Positions 1 to 8,823 of a stretch of DNA of 62,668 nucleotides are shown here, piece by piece. The position numbers and the translations under genes were made by a program. The notes under the pieces are model-generated. The model searched no databases and was not told where the DNA came from. It saw nothing but the letters and a program-made list of their open reading frames with translations. Location: positions 1 to 62,668 of the forward strand of contig JACRHJ010000029.1 in NCBI GenBank assembly GCA_016212105.1, in the 5' to 3' direction. Source of the DNA: Nitrospirota bacterium (GTDB taxonomy: Bacteria; Nitrospirota; JACRHJ01). Position 1 is the stretch's first letter, and each line of letters opens with the position of its first letter.

Positions 1-2
1 CC

Positions 3-3000
3 GACGCGGGCCTGAACTACGTTAAGGTCCTGGTCAAGGACGGCCCGGCCGGCGTCATCAAGCAGCTGCCGGTTGCATTAGAGGTTTCGGCGGACAACGA
101 CAATGACGGCGTTGCATACGCGAGCGACAACTGCCCGGCGTCGGCCAACCCCAGCCAGGCCAACTCCGACGGCGACGGCCTGGGCGACGCATGCGACGCA
201 TGTCCGCTGGATGCGAACAACGATGCAGACGGTGACGGAATATGCGGGAATCTTGATGCGTGCCCGGCTGACCCGGCCAACGACGCCGACGGAGACGGCG
301 TCTGCGTCAACATTGACAACTGCCAGATGGTGGCCAATGCAAGTCAGACCGACGCCGACGGCGACGGGCTAGGCGACGCCTGCGACGTCTGTCCGTCTGA
401 CTCGGCCAATGACTCCGACTCCGATGGCATGTGCGGCAACGTCGACAACTGCCCGAATATAGCGAACGCAGACCAGGCTGACAAGGACGCAAACGGCGTC
501 GGAAACGCCTGCGACGTCCACTGCGCCAACGCAGTGCTGGACGCCGACGAGACCGGCGTGGACTGCGGCGGCGTGTACTGCCCGGCCTGCGGAGGCATCA
601 ATGATGCCTTGAAGGCCTGGGGTTATAATTCAAGCGGCCAGCTCGGAGACGGGACCAGCGCGAGCAAGTCTGCACCGGTGCAGATAATTACAGGCACGAC
701 CGCTGTAGCTGGCGGAAACAGTCACACTGTTGCGCTCAGGTACGACGGGACAGTCAGGACCTGGGGCTGGAACGGCTACGGCCAGCTTGGCGACAACAGC
801 ACTGTCAGCAGAAACTTCCCGGCACAGGTTGCCGGTCTTGACGGAGTGGTTGCCATAGCCGGCGGTAATTATCACTCGGTGGCCCTGAAGTCGGACGGCA
901 CGGTCTGGGCGTGGGGATATAACGGTTATGGTCAGCTTGGAGACGGCAGTACGACCAACAGGTATACGCCGGTACAGGTAAGCGGGCTTACAGGTGTTAC
1001 CGAGATTGCCGGCTGCGGTGACCACACTCTGGCGCTCAAGTCAGACGGCACCGTCTGGGCATGGGGCTACAACAGCAACGGAGAACTCGGCAACGGTACC
1101 AATACGACCAGTTCGATACCGGTCCCGGTTAGCAACCTCACTGGTATTACTGCTATAGCATCCGGATTTCATTCCTCGATGGCGATTGCGGAAGGCGGGG
1201 CGGTCTGGGCATGGGGGCATAATTACTATGGCCAGTTAGGAGACGGCACGACAACCGACAGAAACGCACCGGTGTCCGCAAGCGGCCTGACCGGCGTGAC
1301 CGCCATAGCCTGCGGGTATTATCATGCGCTTGCGATCAAGTCGGACGGCACCGTCTGGGCATGGGGCAATAACACATACGGCCAGCTCGGGAGCGGCAAT
1401 ACCTCGTCGAGGTTGTACCCGGACCAGGTAAGCCTGCTGGACGGCACTACCGATATCTCCGGCGGATACAGCTTTACGATTGCCGTCAAGTCCGACGGTA
1501 CGGTATGGGCATTCGGACGCAACAACTACGGTCAGCTTGGCAACCCAAATACCGCGAACCTTCTGACGCCGGTTCAGGTCAACCTGGTCGCGGGCGCGAA
1601 AGCCGTGGAGTGCGGCCAGTATCACACGCTTGTTATCACCTCGCAGGACTACGACAACGACGGAGTGTTCGACCCTGCCGACGACTGTCAGTATCTCGCT
1701 AATGCCAACCAGGCGGACGCTGACGGCGACGGCGTCGGAGACGCCTGCGACAACTGCCCAATTGCGTCCAATGTCAGCCAGACAGACTCCGACTCAGACG
1801 GACTGGGCGACGCTTGCGACGCCTGCCCGCTCGACCCGGCCAACGACGCGGACGCTGACGGGGTCTGCGGCAACGTGGACAACTGCCCGGCGGCGGCCAA
1901 CTCCAGCCAGACCAACTCTGACGGCGACAGCATGGGCGACGCCTGCGACGCCTGTCCGCTGGACGCGAACAACGACATCGATGCTGACGGGGTCTGCGGC
2001 AATGTGGACAACTGCCCGACAGGCTTCAACCCCGGACAGGAAGACACGGATACGGACGGTATAGCCGATGCATGTGACGCCTGTCCGGTTGATGCGACTA
2101 ACGATGCCGACGCGGACGGTGTCTGCGGCCTCTCGGACAACTGCCAGTCGGTGGCAAACCCCGGACAGGCGGACATCGACGGCAACGGCGTCGGCAACGC
2201 CTGCGACGTCCACTGCGCGAACGCCGTCTGGGACGCGGATGAGACGGGCATCGACTGCGGAGGCGCGGACTGCGCTGCATGCCCGGACTGGGTGGACGAT
2301 ACCACCGTGAAGGCATGGGGATATAACTATTACGGCCAGCTTGGCGACGGGACGACGACGAACAGATACACGCCGATCCCTGTAAGCGGCCTTAGTGGCG
2401 TGACAGCCGTAACCGGCGGAACTGGGTTCACTGTGGCGCTCAGGCCGGACGGCACGGTATGGGCATGGGGCTACAACGGTCAAGGTCAGCTCGGCGACGG
2501 CACTACTACATACAGGTCAACCCCTGTCCATGTCGGCGGACTTACCGGCATTACCGCCATAACAGCCGGATTCCACATGGTGGCTCTGAAATCCGACGGT
2601 ACTGTCTGGACGTGTGGAGCCAACCCCAACGGCCAGCTTGGCGACGGCTCCACGACGGAAAGACATACCCCTGTCCAGGTAAGCGGGCTGACTGGCGTGA
2701 CGGCAATTGCTGGCGGAGATTACCATACGGTGGCCCTGAAATCCGACGGTACTGTCTGGACATGGGGAAGGAACTTCAGCGGCCGGCTTGGCGACGGCAC
2801 CACCACGGATAGATATACCCCGGTCCAGGTAAGCGGGCTGACTGGTGTGACGGCCATTGCTGGCGGGGCCGAGCATACGGTCGCGCTAAAGTCCGACGGC
2901 ACTGTATGGGCGTGGGGCGCGAACAGCTACGGCCGGCTCGGAGACGGCAGCACAACGAACAGATACCTGCCGGTGCAGGCAAGCGGCCTTACCGGCGTGA

Positions 3001-6000
3001 CGGCCATTGCTGGCGGGAACTACCATACGGTCGCGCTCAAGTCGGACGGGACTGTATGGACATGGGGCTCTAACCAGTATGGCCAGCTCGGAGACGGCTC
3101 CACCACGGACAGATATACCCCGGTCCAGGTAAGCGGGCTTTCCGGTGTGACCGCCGTCGCTGGCGGAACTTCTCACACGGTAGCGCTCAAGTCCTATGGC
3201 AGCGTATGGGCATGGGGGAGCAACAACATTGGCCGTCTTGGCGACGGCACAACCACCAACAGGTATGTACCTGTACAGGTAAGCGGGCTTGCATATGTTA
3301 CCGCGATAGCTTGCGGAGACAGCCACTCTGTTGCGGTCACCTCTATAGAGTTCGACGGCGACGGCGTGCTTAACGCATCCGACAACTGCCCGACTGTCGC
3401 CAACCCCGGCCAGTCTGACGGCGACGGCGACGGCATAGGAGACGCCTGCGACGCATGCCCTGCCGACCCGGCCAACGACTCCGACTTTGACGGTGTGTGC
3501 GGCAACGTGGACAACTGCCCGGCTACATACAACCCCGAACAGTTGGACCAGGACTTTGACGGCATTGGCAACGTCTGCGACACGGACGTGGACAACGACG
3601 GCGTGTTGGACGCCTTCGACAACTGCCGGATTGTGGCCAACCCGACCCAGGCGGACGCAGACTCAGACGGCATAGGCGACGCCTGCGACCCGGATTTGAC
3701 ACCTGTGTCGTGCATCGTCTGCCACAGCAACGTGGGCTTAGCAACAATGGCCGGCAGGCGCAGCATGCAGGAGGAGTTCACCCGCGCATCGCACCACATC
3801 GTCGCGTCGTCCTGGCAGAATATACAGCCGGCCGACTGCGCGGCCTGCCACGCGGAGGGCAACGCGGACGGTACAATTAACCCGACGTACCACAAGCAGA
3901 TGCCGGGCCAGCCGGTCTACCTGAAGGTATACGGCACGTTCCCGGACGTGGTCGACATCGTGTCTTACAAGGCGTTCAGGAACAACTCATCGCTTTCCCG
4001 GGTCTGCCTCGGCTGCCACAGCGACACGAACAAGACAGCGACCCCGTACTCGGACGGCAGGAACCCGAACACCTACGCATGGGACTACAACTCCGTGAAA
4101 TCCAAATGGGGCAACAACGGCACGACCCCGTGGGGCAAGTTCAGCTCGAAGCTTTACAACGTCGTCCCGGCCGACCTCGTCGACAAGGCGTACAGCCCGC
4201 ACGGAAATACTCCAGCGAACGAGCGCGTGGTCGTTGTCAACGAGACAATCGGAGCGTCCGGCGCCGACTCGCCGGCGACATCGCGGCTCGAATGTTACGA
4301 CTGCCACAACTCGCACGGCTCCAAGACTACGGGCGGCACGTCCTACGTAAGCGGCAACGCGGCGGGCGGCATATTCATCAACAGGAGCACGGTAAGGAAG
4401 TACGCCCCGGCGGGCGGCGGCAGTTCCGACACGAAGAACGTCTATGCGGCGGATGCCGACCTCTGCTTCGACTGCCACATGGGCGACGACGACACCTCGC
4501 CTAAGAAGTACACGACGCTGGGGCTGCTGGACGGACAGAGGGTGACAGGCTACTACGACCGCACCGGGACGACGTGGACGAGCGAGGACGCGTCCCGCTG
4601 GTCCACGGCCGACACATGGCGTGGCAGTTTCGGTTTCAAGGACGCGCCCTTCAAGGGCGGCCATTTCGGGAAGTCCATAGGGTACATGCAGACCGGCGTC
4701 CCGGGCACGGCTGTCGGCGGCCACTGCGTGACATGCCACGACCCGCACGGCGTGGCGGCGACGGTCGACTACACAAAGCCGGTAAGGACCATCGGCTCCA
4801 CAAACGGCGGCCCGGTGCTCTCCGGCACCTACACCGGCGGGTCGAGCGAGTCCGCGGTATACGTTCTCCAGATAGTCGTGGGCGGGGCAAAAGGGATCGC
4901 GACCTACCGGGCCTCGTCGAACGCTGGCAAGACCTGGGGGGCCACGGCCTCGACAGGCACGGACTACACAGGCAACGGGTTAACCGCCGTCTGGGCGGAG
5001 GCCACATATGCCACGAACGACACCTGGACGTTCGAGGCCGGGCTCGACGAGTCGTTCATGGTGCCCGCGCTCAAGGGCACATGGATGCACACGCCTTACA
5101 AGGAGGACCGCCCGCCGAGGAACAATTACGTGGCCGACACCACAGGCGGCACGGCCCGTCTCGCGGGCATAACCAACGCCGACGACTATACTTCCTACGG
5201 CCCGGCCAGTATGCCGACAAGGCTCTGGGACGACTTTGTAGGTGGTGGCACGAGCACAAATAAAACTTACAGGGCGGTGGGAGGCCCGGCCCCGAGGGCC
5301 AACCCGGATTTCCGTACAGGCAGCTACGTGCCTGGTTACAATATTGTAGAAATTCAGGGCGACGGCTTCGGCAGGGGAGGCGCGCGCGTATTCTACGGGT
5401 ACAGCACTGCGACTGTCACGCGCAAGGGCTGGAACGGGTACTTCATAGACGAGAACACCTTCGGCACTACGACGCTCAAGGGGTACGGTCAGAACATGGC
5501 GTACAGGAACATGTCGAGCGTGAACGCGGCGTCCGGCAGGCCGGGCAACTTCGCGGGGCTCTGCCTCCAGTGCCACGCATGGGCGAAGAACTCAGGCCTG
5601 GGGCTGAGCAACGTGACGTCGGCCAACCTCGCGTCCGGCACCGCCCGCAGGCAGACTCGTCCGCACGAGACGGTTGCCGGCATGGGTATTATAACCGCCG
5701 ACATCTTTATACGAGATGTGTACCCCGGCTCCACCAATATGGTCCAGTATTCCATGCACGGGATGACCTATAATTCTACCGACGGGTCGGGCTATCCGGG
5801 GCCTGGTACGCCGTCTGGAGTGTCATGCACATCTAGTTCAGATATAACATCCGGCCCGGATGGCAGAATGCACTATTACCGCTGGGGCGTGAAAAGCTCG
5901 CAGTCCACGTCTGGCACTTTACAGGCTACATACCACCGGTTCCCGTGCAGCAAGTGCCACACGCCGCATGTGTCGAAGCTCCCGAGGCTTCTGAAGACAA

Positions 6001-6203
6001 ACTGCCTCGACAACGACAACGTCGGAGTGGCCCACACGACGATGTCATTCGTGACCAGCGGCACGACTCTACCCGGCAACTTCGGCGCGACGCTTCCGGG
6101 CGCGCTGGTCAGGGGTACACACTGCCACAGCACGAAGATTGGCTCTCATAACGGCAGCAACGCCTACTACCCCGGCGGCTGGAACAACAAGACGCCCTGG
6201 TAG
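3..6203 (+). CDS. Giant surface protein with TSP3 repeats, two RCC1 propellers and multihaem c-type domain (5' end outside window)
   Basis: The reading frame is open from the left edge, so the N-terminus and signal peptide are missing; 2,066 residues are visible. From the first visible residue the order is: end of an Ig-like domain (1-35), calcium-binding thrombospondin type-3 repeats rich in DxDxDGxxD (36-170), seven RCC1 repeats with the WAWGxNxxGQLG signature (about 203-550), TSP3 repeats (550-735), seven more RCC1 repeats (770-1115), TSP3 repeats (1116-1233), and a C-terminal domain with eight CXXCH haem motifs (residues 1237, 1279, 1335, 1431, 1488, 1575, 1854, 1982). A Cys-rich ETGxDCGG motif precedes each RCC1 block. 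Seven RCC1 repeats is the number of a complete propeller. I infer an exported, calcium-stiffened cytochrome, possibly for extracellular electron transfer; substrate and partners are unknown. A hairpin terminator follows. Confidence 0.9.
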   Translation, partial: DAGLNYVKVLVKDGPAGVIKQLPVALEVSADNDNDGVAYASDNCPASANPSQANSDGDGLGDACDACPLDANNDADGDGICGNLDACPADPANDADGDGVCVNIDNCQMVANASQTDADGDGLGDACDVCPSDSANDSDSDGMCGNVDNCPNIANADQADKDANGVGNACDVHCANAVLDADETGVDCGGVYCPACGGINDALKAWGYNSSGQLGDGTSASKSAPVQIITGTTAVAGGNSHTVALRYDGTVRTWGWNGYGQLGDNSTVSRNFPAQVAGLDGVVAIAGGNYHSVALKSDGTVWAWGYNGYGQLGDGSTTNRYTPVQVSGLTGVTEIAGCGDHTLALKSDGTVWAWGYNSNGELGNGTNTTSSIPVPVSNLTGITAIASGFHSSMAIAEGGAVWAWGHNYYGQLGDGTTTDRNAPVSASGLTGVTAIACGYYHALAIKSDGTVWAWGNNTYGQLGSGNTSSRLYPDQVSLLDGTTDISGGYSFTIAVKSDGTVWAFGRNNYGQLGNPNTANLLTPVQVNLVAGAKAVECGQYHTLVITSQDYDNDGVFDPADDCQYLANANQADADGDGVGDACDNCPIASNVSQTDSDSDGLGDACDACPLDPANDADADGVCGNVDNCPAAANSSQTNSDGDSMGDACDACPLDANNDIDADGVCGNVDNCPTGFNPGQEDTDTDGIADACDACPVDATNDADADGVCGLSDNCQSVANPGQADIDGNGVGNACDVHCANAVWDADETGIDCGGADCAACPDWVDDTTVKAWGYNYYGQLGDGTTTNRYTPIPVSGLSGVTAVTGGTGFTVALRPDGTVWAWGYNGQGQLGDGTTTYRSTPVHVGGLTGITAITAGFHMVALKSDGTVWTCGANPNGQLGDGSTTERHTPVQVSGLTGVTAIAGGDYHTVALKSDGTVWTWGRNFSGRLGDGTTTDRYTPVQVSGLTGVTAIAGGAEHTVALKSDGTVWAWGANSYGRLGDGSTTNRYLPVQASGLTGVTAIAGGNYHTVALKSDGTVWTWGSNQYGQLGDGSTTDRYTPVQVSGLSGVTAVAGGTSHTVALKSYGSVWAWGSNNIGRLGDGTTTNRYVPVQVSGLAYVTAIACGDSHSVAVTSIEFDGDGVLNASDNCPTVANPGQSDGDGDGIGDACDACPADPANDSDFDGVCGNVDNCPATYNPEQLDQDFDGIGNVCDTDVDNDGVLDAFDNCRIVANPTQADADSDGIGDACDPDLTPVSCIVCHSNVGLATMAGRRSMQEEFTRASHHIVASSWQNIQPADCAACHAEGNADGTINPTYHKQMPGQPVYLKVYGTFPDVVDIVSYKAFRNNSSLSRVCLGCHSDTNKTATPYSDGRNPNTYAWDYNSVKSKWGNNGTTPWGKFSSKLYNVVPADLVDKAYSPHGNTPANERVVVVNETIGASGADSPATSRLECYDCHNSHGSKTTGGTSYVSGNAAGGIFINRSTVRKYAPAGGGSSDTKNVYAADADLCFDCHMGDDDTSPKKYTTLGLLDGQRVTGYYDRTGTTWTSEDASRWSTADTWRGSFGFKDAPFKGGHFGKSIGYMQTGVPGTAVGGHCVTCHDPHGVAATVDYTKPVRTIGSTNGGPVLSGTYTGGSSESAVYVLQIVVGGAKGIATYRASSNAGKTWGATASTGTDYTGNGLTAVWAEATYATNDTWTFEAGLDESFMVPALKGTWMHTPYKEDRPPRNNYVADTTGGTARLAGITNADDYTSYGPASMPTRLWDDFVGGGTSTNKTYRAVGGPAPRANPDFRTGSYVPGYNIVEIQGDGFGRGGARVFYGYSTATVTRKGWNGYFIDENTFGTTTLKGYGQNMAYRNMSSVNAASGRPGNFAGLCLQCHAWAKNSGLGLSNVTSANLASGTARRQTRPHETVAGMGIITADIFIRDVYPGSTNMVQYSMHGMTYNSTDGSGYPGPGTPSGVSCTSSSDITSGPDGRMHYYRWGVKSSQSTSGTLQATYHRFPCSKCHTPHVSKLPRLLKTNCLDNDNVGVAHTTMSFVTSGTTLPGNFGATLPGALVRGTHCHSTKIGSHNGSNAYYPGGWNNKTPW
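609..1650 (+). repeat. RCC1 repeat block 1 (seven 50-residue units)
   Basis: Seven imperfect tandem units of about 150 bp inside the giant surface gene, each encoding a variant of W-(A/T)-W-G-x-N-x-x-G-Q-L-G followed by GxxHTxAL. The GTxCxGGT-like segment starting each unit recurs at 972 and 1122, exactly 150 bp apart. Confidence 0.85.
2310..3345 (+). repeat. RCC1 repeat block 2 (seven 50-residue units, very similar at DNA level)
   Basis: A second set of seven units with an exact 150-bp period: the GTCCAGGTAAGCGGGCT-like segment recurs at 2673, 2823, 2973 and 3123. Nucleotide similarity between neighbouring units is high even at third codon positions, which points to recent duplication or gene conversion. 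Confidence 0.85.
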
Positions 6204-6230
6204 CGTCCGGACGATACGCTTGTGAACACG

Positions 6231-6260
6231 CGGGCCGCGGAGAAATCCGTGGCCCGTTTT
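6231..6260 (+). terminator. Rho-independent terminator after the giant surface gene
   Basis: CGGGCCGCGG (6231-6240) pairs with CCGTGGCCCG (6247-6256) with one G-T wobble around a 6-base loop, followed by TTTT. It lies 28 bases after the stop codon and just before the creB promoter. Confidence 0.75.
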
Positions 6261-6263
6261 GCC

Positions 6264-6292
6264 TTGACCTCAGCACATCCTTGCTATACGAT
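6264..6292 (+). promoter_or_regulatory. Predicted sigma-70-type promoter of creBC
   Basis: TTGACC (6264-6269), 17-base spacer, TACGAT (6287-6292). Transcription would start near 6299, almost on the ATG at 6300, so the message may be leaderless. A near-copy of this promoter lies at 10926-10954. Confidence 0.5.
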
Positions 6293-6299
6293 TATGTCT

Positions 6300-6995
6300 A
6301 TGCGTAAAAAAATCCTTGTCATAGAAGATGAGCCCTCCATCGCCGAGAACATAACCTATGCCCTTGCCACCGACGGGTTCGAGCCGGTATGGTGCGGCAC
6401 GGGACAGGAGGCTATGGTGCGGCTGGGCGGGGGCGGCTTCGCGCTCGTCATCGTGGACATCGGCCTACCGGACGTGAGCGGGTTCGACCTTGCGCGCGAG
6501 ATACGCAGAACATCACCGATACCTCTCATATTCCTTACGGCGCGTTCCGACGAGATAGACCGTGTAGCCGGGCTGGAGCTTGGAGCCGACGACTACATCA
6601 CCAAGCCGTTCAGCCCGCGCGAACTGACCGCGAGGGTCCGCGCGATACTGAGGAGGGCTGGGGGGAACGGAGAAGCCCCCCCCGTGGATACCAACAGGGT
6701 TGCAGCACACTTCCGTATCGACGAGGACGGCAGGAAGATATCCTACCACGGCGTCCCGCTCGACCTCACACGCTACGAGTACCGCCTCCTCCTGCACCTC
6801 GTAAAGAACCCCGGCCGCGTTTACAGCCGGGAGCAGCTGATGGACCGGGTCTGGGAGGAGCCGGAGATGAGCGTCGACCGCACCGTCGACACGCACGTCA
6901 AGACCTTGCGCCAGAAGCTCAGGGCGGTGCGCCCGGACGAGGACCCCATCGTCACGCACAGGGGCGAGGGCTACTCCATCAAGGCGTCCAGATGA
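6300..6995 (+). CDS. creB: OmpR-family response regulator CreB
   Basis: 231 residues. A receiver domain (about 1-115, phosphoacceptor Asp in VDIGLPDVSG, conserved Lys in DYITKPFSPRE) is followed by an OmpR/PhoB winged helix (about 130-230, YEYRLLLHLVKNPGR and a recognition helix near VDTHVKTLRQKLR). The segment FLTARSDEIDRVAGLELGAD closely resembles E. coli CreB. It is coupled by an ATGA overlap to a CreC-like kinase, which supports the assignment. No Shine-Dalgarno precedes the candidate ATGs at 6294 and 6300; I chose 6300 because the predicted promoter would start transcription there. In E. coli CreB controls carbon-source and fermentation-linked genes; the regulon here is unknown. Confidence 0.87.
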   Translation: MRKKILVIEDEPSIAENITYALATDGFEPVWCGTGQEAMVRLGGGGFALVIVDIGLPDVSGFDLAREIRRTSPIPLIFLTARSDEIDRVAGLELGADDYITKPFSPRELTARVRAILRRAGGNGEAPPVDTNRVAAHFRIDEDGRKISYHGVPLDLTRYEYRLLLHLVKNPGRVYSREQLMDRVWEEPEMSVDRTVDTHVKTLRQKLRAVRPDEDPIVTHRGEGYSIKASR

Positions 6996-8431
6996 GTATC
7001 CGGACACGCATATTCATAGGCTTTATAATCGTCGTCTTCGTAGGGTTTTCCGCGCTACTATACTGGTCGCTCGACGACTTCAAGCCCCAGTTCCGGAAAG
7101 CGACGGAGGAGCCGCTCGTTGACGCGTCCCGCGTCCTGGCGTCCCTTGCCACTACCACCGCGAAGGACGGGCGGGTGGACGTTCTTCTGTTCCGCGGGCT
7201 GATGGACGACGCGTACGCGCGTCCGTTCTCGGCCGACATATACGGCTTCGTCAAGACTGGAGTGGACTACCGTGTATACATCACGGACATCTCTGGAGTA
7301 GTGATATTCGACTCGCGCGGCGGACTCGACGAGGGGAAGGACTACGGCCGGTGGAACGACGTGAAGCGTACTCTCCAGGGCAGGTACGGCGCGAGGACCA
7401 CGGAAGAAATACCTGGCGACCCGTCCACGAGCGTCATGTACGTCGCCTCTCCGGTAATGATTGCCGGGAAGCTGGCCGGCGTGCTGTCCGTCGGCAAGCC
7501 GACCGTCAGCACGAACCGGTTCGCCGAGGACGCGAAAAAGAACATAACCCTGATAACGCTGGTCGTAGGGCTGTCCGTGGTGCTGGTCGGCATGTTCATA
7601 TCGTGGCGTATCACCGCGCCCATAAACCGGCTGACGGACTACGCAAGGGCCGTGCGCGACGGCGAGCGCGTCACACTCCCGGAGCTTGGCGCCGGCGAGA
7701 CGAGGGAGCTTGGCGAGGCGTTCGAGGAGATGCGCGCCGCGCTCGAAGGCAAGGAGTACGTTGAGAACTACGTCCAGACACTGACGCACGAGATAAAGAG
7801 CCCGGTCTCAGCCATACGCGGCGCGACTGAGCTTCTGGCGGAGGAGGACATGCCGCCGGAGCTGCGGGCCAGGTTCCTCGACAACATCCGGGCCGAGTCC
7901 GAGCGCATCAACGTCGTCGTCGAGCGGCTCCTGCTCCTGTCGTCTCTCGAAAAGAAGACTCGTCTCGACGACGTGCAGCGGCTCGACATGGCCGATATTC
8001 TTGCCGGAATAAAGGAGAGCCTGCACCCGCTCCTCAAGGCGAAGCGTATCAGCCTCGACGTCTTGGACGAAGGCGACAGCGGTTTCGAGGGCGACCCGTT
8101 CCTCGCGCGTCAGGCCGTGCTGAACCTCGTCCAGAACGCGGTAGACTTCTCGCCCGCGGGCGGGACAATTACCGTTGAAGCCGCCGGTCGTGACGGCAGC
8201 GTCGTCCTTACAGTGCGCGACCGGGGAGAGGGCATACCTGAGTACGCGTCCTGCCGGATCTTCGAGAGGTTCTACTCGCTCAAGCGGCCCGACACCGGCA
8301 AGAAGAGTTCCGGCCTCGGGCTGTGCCTCGTCAGGGAGGTAGCGGCCCTGCACAAGGGCAGTGTGGAGCTGGCCAACGCGCCTGACGGCGGCGTGATAGC
8401 GACGCTGATACTGCCGCGCAGGATTATCTGA
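6992..8431 (+). CDS. creC: CreC-type sensor histidine kinase
   Basis: 479 residues (E. coli CreC: 474). Layout: N-terminal membrane helix (7-27), periplasmic sensor region (28-185) with the CreC-like segments YGRWNDV, LQGRYGART and SSVMYVASP-type residues, second helix (about 188-208), HAMP linker, H-box with the phosphorylated His in LTHEIKSPVSAIRG, then N, G1, F and G2 boxes (QNAVDFSPAGG, DRGEGIP, IFERFYSL, SSGLGL) forming a complete ATPase domain. The start overlaps creB by four bases, so the pair should be translationally coupled. Similarity extends through the sensor region, which argues for a true CreC and not a generic kinase. The gene is followed at once by a long dispersed repeat (8433-8587) that separates it from creD. 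Confidence 0.87.
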   Translation: MSIRTRIFIGFIIVVFVGFSALLYWSLDDFKPQFRKATEEPLVDASRVLASLATTTAKDGRVDVLLFRGLMDDAYARPFSADIYGFVKTGVDYRVYITDISGVVIFDSRGGLDEGKDYGRWNDVKRTLQGRYGARTTEEIPGDPSTSVMYVASPVMIAGKLAGVLSVGKPTVSTNRFAEDAKKNITLITLVVGLSVVLVGMFISWRITAPINRLTDYARAVRDGERVTLPELGAGETRELGEAFEEMRAALEGKEYVENYVQTLTHEIKSPVSAIRGATELLAEEDMPPELRARFLDNIRAESERINVVVERLLLLSSLEKKTRLDDVQRLDMADILAGIKESLHPLLKAKRISLDVLDEGDSGFEGDPFLARQAVLNLVQNAVDFSPAGGTITVEAAGRDGSVVLTVRDRGEGIPEYASCRIFERFYSLKRPDTGKKSSGLGLCLVREVAALHKGSVELANAPDGGVIATLILPRRII

Positions 8432-8432
8432 T

Positions 8433-8587
8433 ATTAATCCGGCAGCATCATATGCAAACAATGCAAGTAAGAAAAGTCACTGGATTCCCGCTGGAGCCTG
8501 CCCCGGTATGTCCAAAGCCGGGGCGGGAATGACGTGTGATTGTTCGTCGCCCCGTGCTTGACACGGGGTCCAGGAAGTTCGCCTATT
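8433..8587. repeat. 155-bp composite dispersed repeat, copy a
   Basis: An inverted copy with roughly ten differences lies at 15668-15823. It contains two nested palindromic modules: CCCCGGTATG...GGCGGGAATG and CGCCCCGTGCTTGACACGGGG. It starts two bases after the creC stop codon. Together with the rest of 8432-8823 it fills the creC-creD gap; the remainder holds a CCCCCT/AGGGGG hairpin (about 8637-8667) and the cre-tag. Confidence 0.9.
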
Positions 8588-8717
8588 CAGGGGGTTCCTA
8601 TCATACCCGGCAATCATCGGCTGTACTTCATAACGCCCCCTTCCCCCTCTTATCTTAAGAGGGGGTATTACGGTTGAAGCCAGTATACACGTATATAACC
8701 CTGCTCAAATCAGCCGC

Positions 8718-8733
8718 TTCACGCAGTCTTCAC
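8718..8733 (+). promoter_or_regulatory. cre-tag-like direct repeat (putative CreB binding site) upstream of creD
   Basis: The sequence is TTCAC, GCAGTC, TTCAC: two perfect TTCAC half-sites separated by exactly six bases, identical to the consensus TTCACnnnnnnTTCAC described for the E. coli CreBC regulon, where creD is a target. It lies 90 bases before the creD ATG. CreB binding is inference. Confidence 0.72.
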
Positions 8734-8823
8734 TTCCAATTCATCTCCACGTCATACCTGTATCACATTGCCGCGTTATGCTTCTGGTCATAGACAACAC
8801 CCATCCGGAAAAGGAGGCATGTC

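Noticed and set aside
105-3700. The TSP3-coding tandem repeats as a non-coding satellite
   Set aside because: One frame stays open through the full length with conserved DxDxDG and Cys spacing; the DNA periodicity is explained by the protein repeats.
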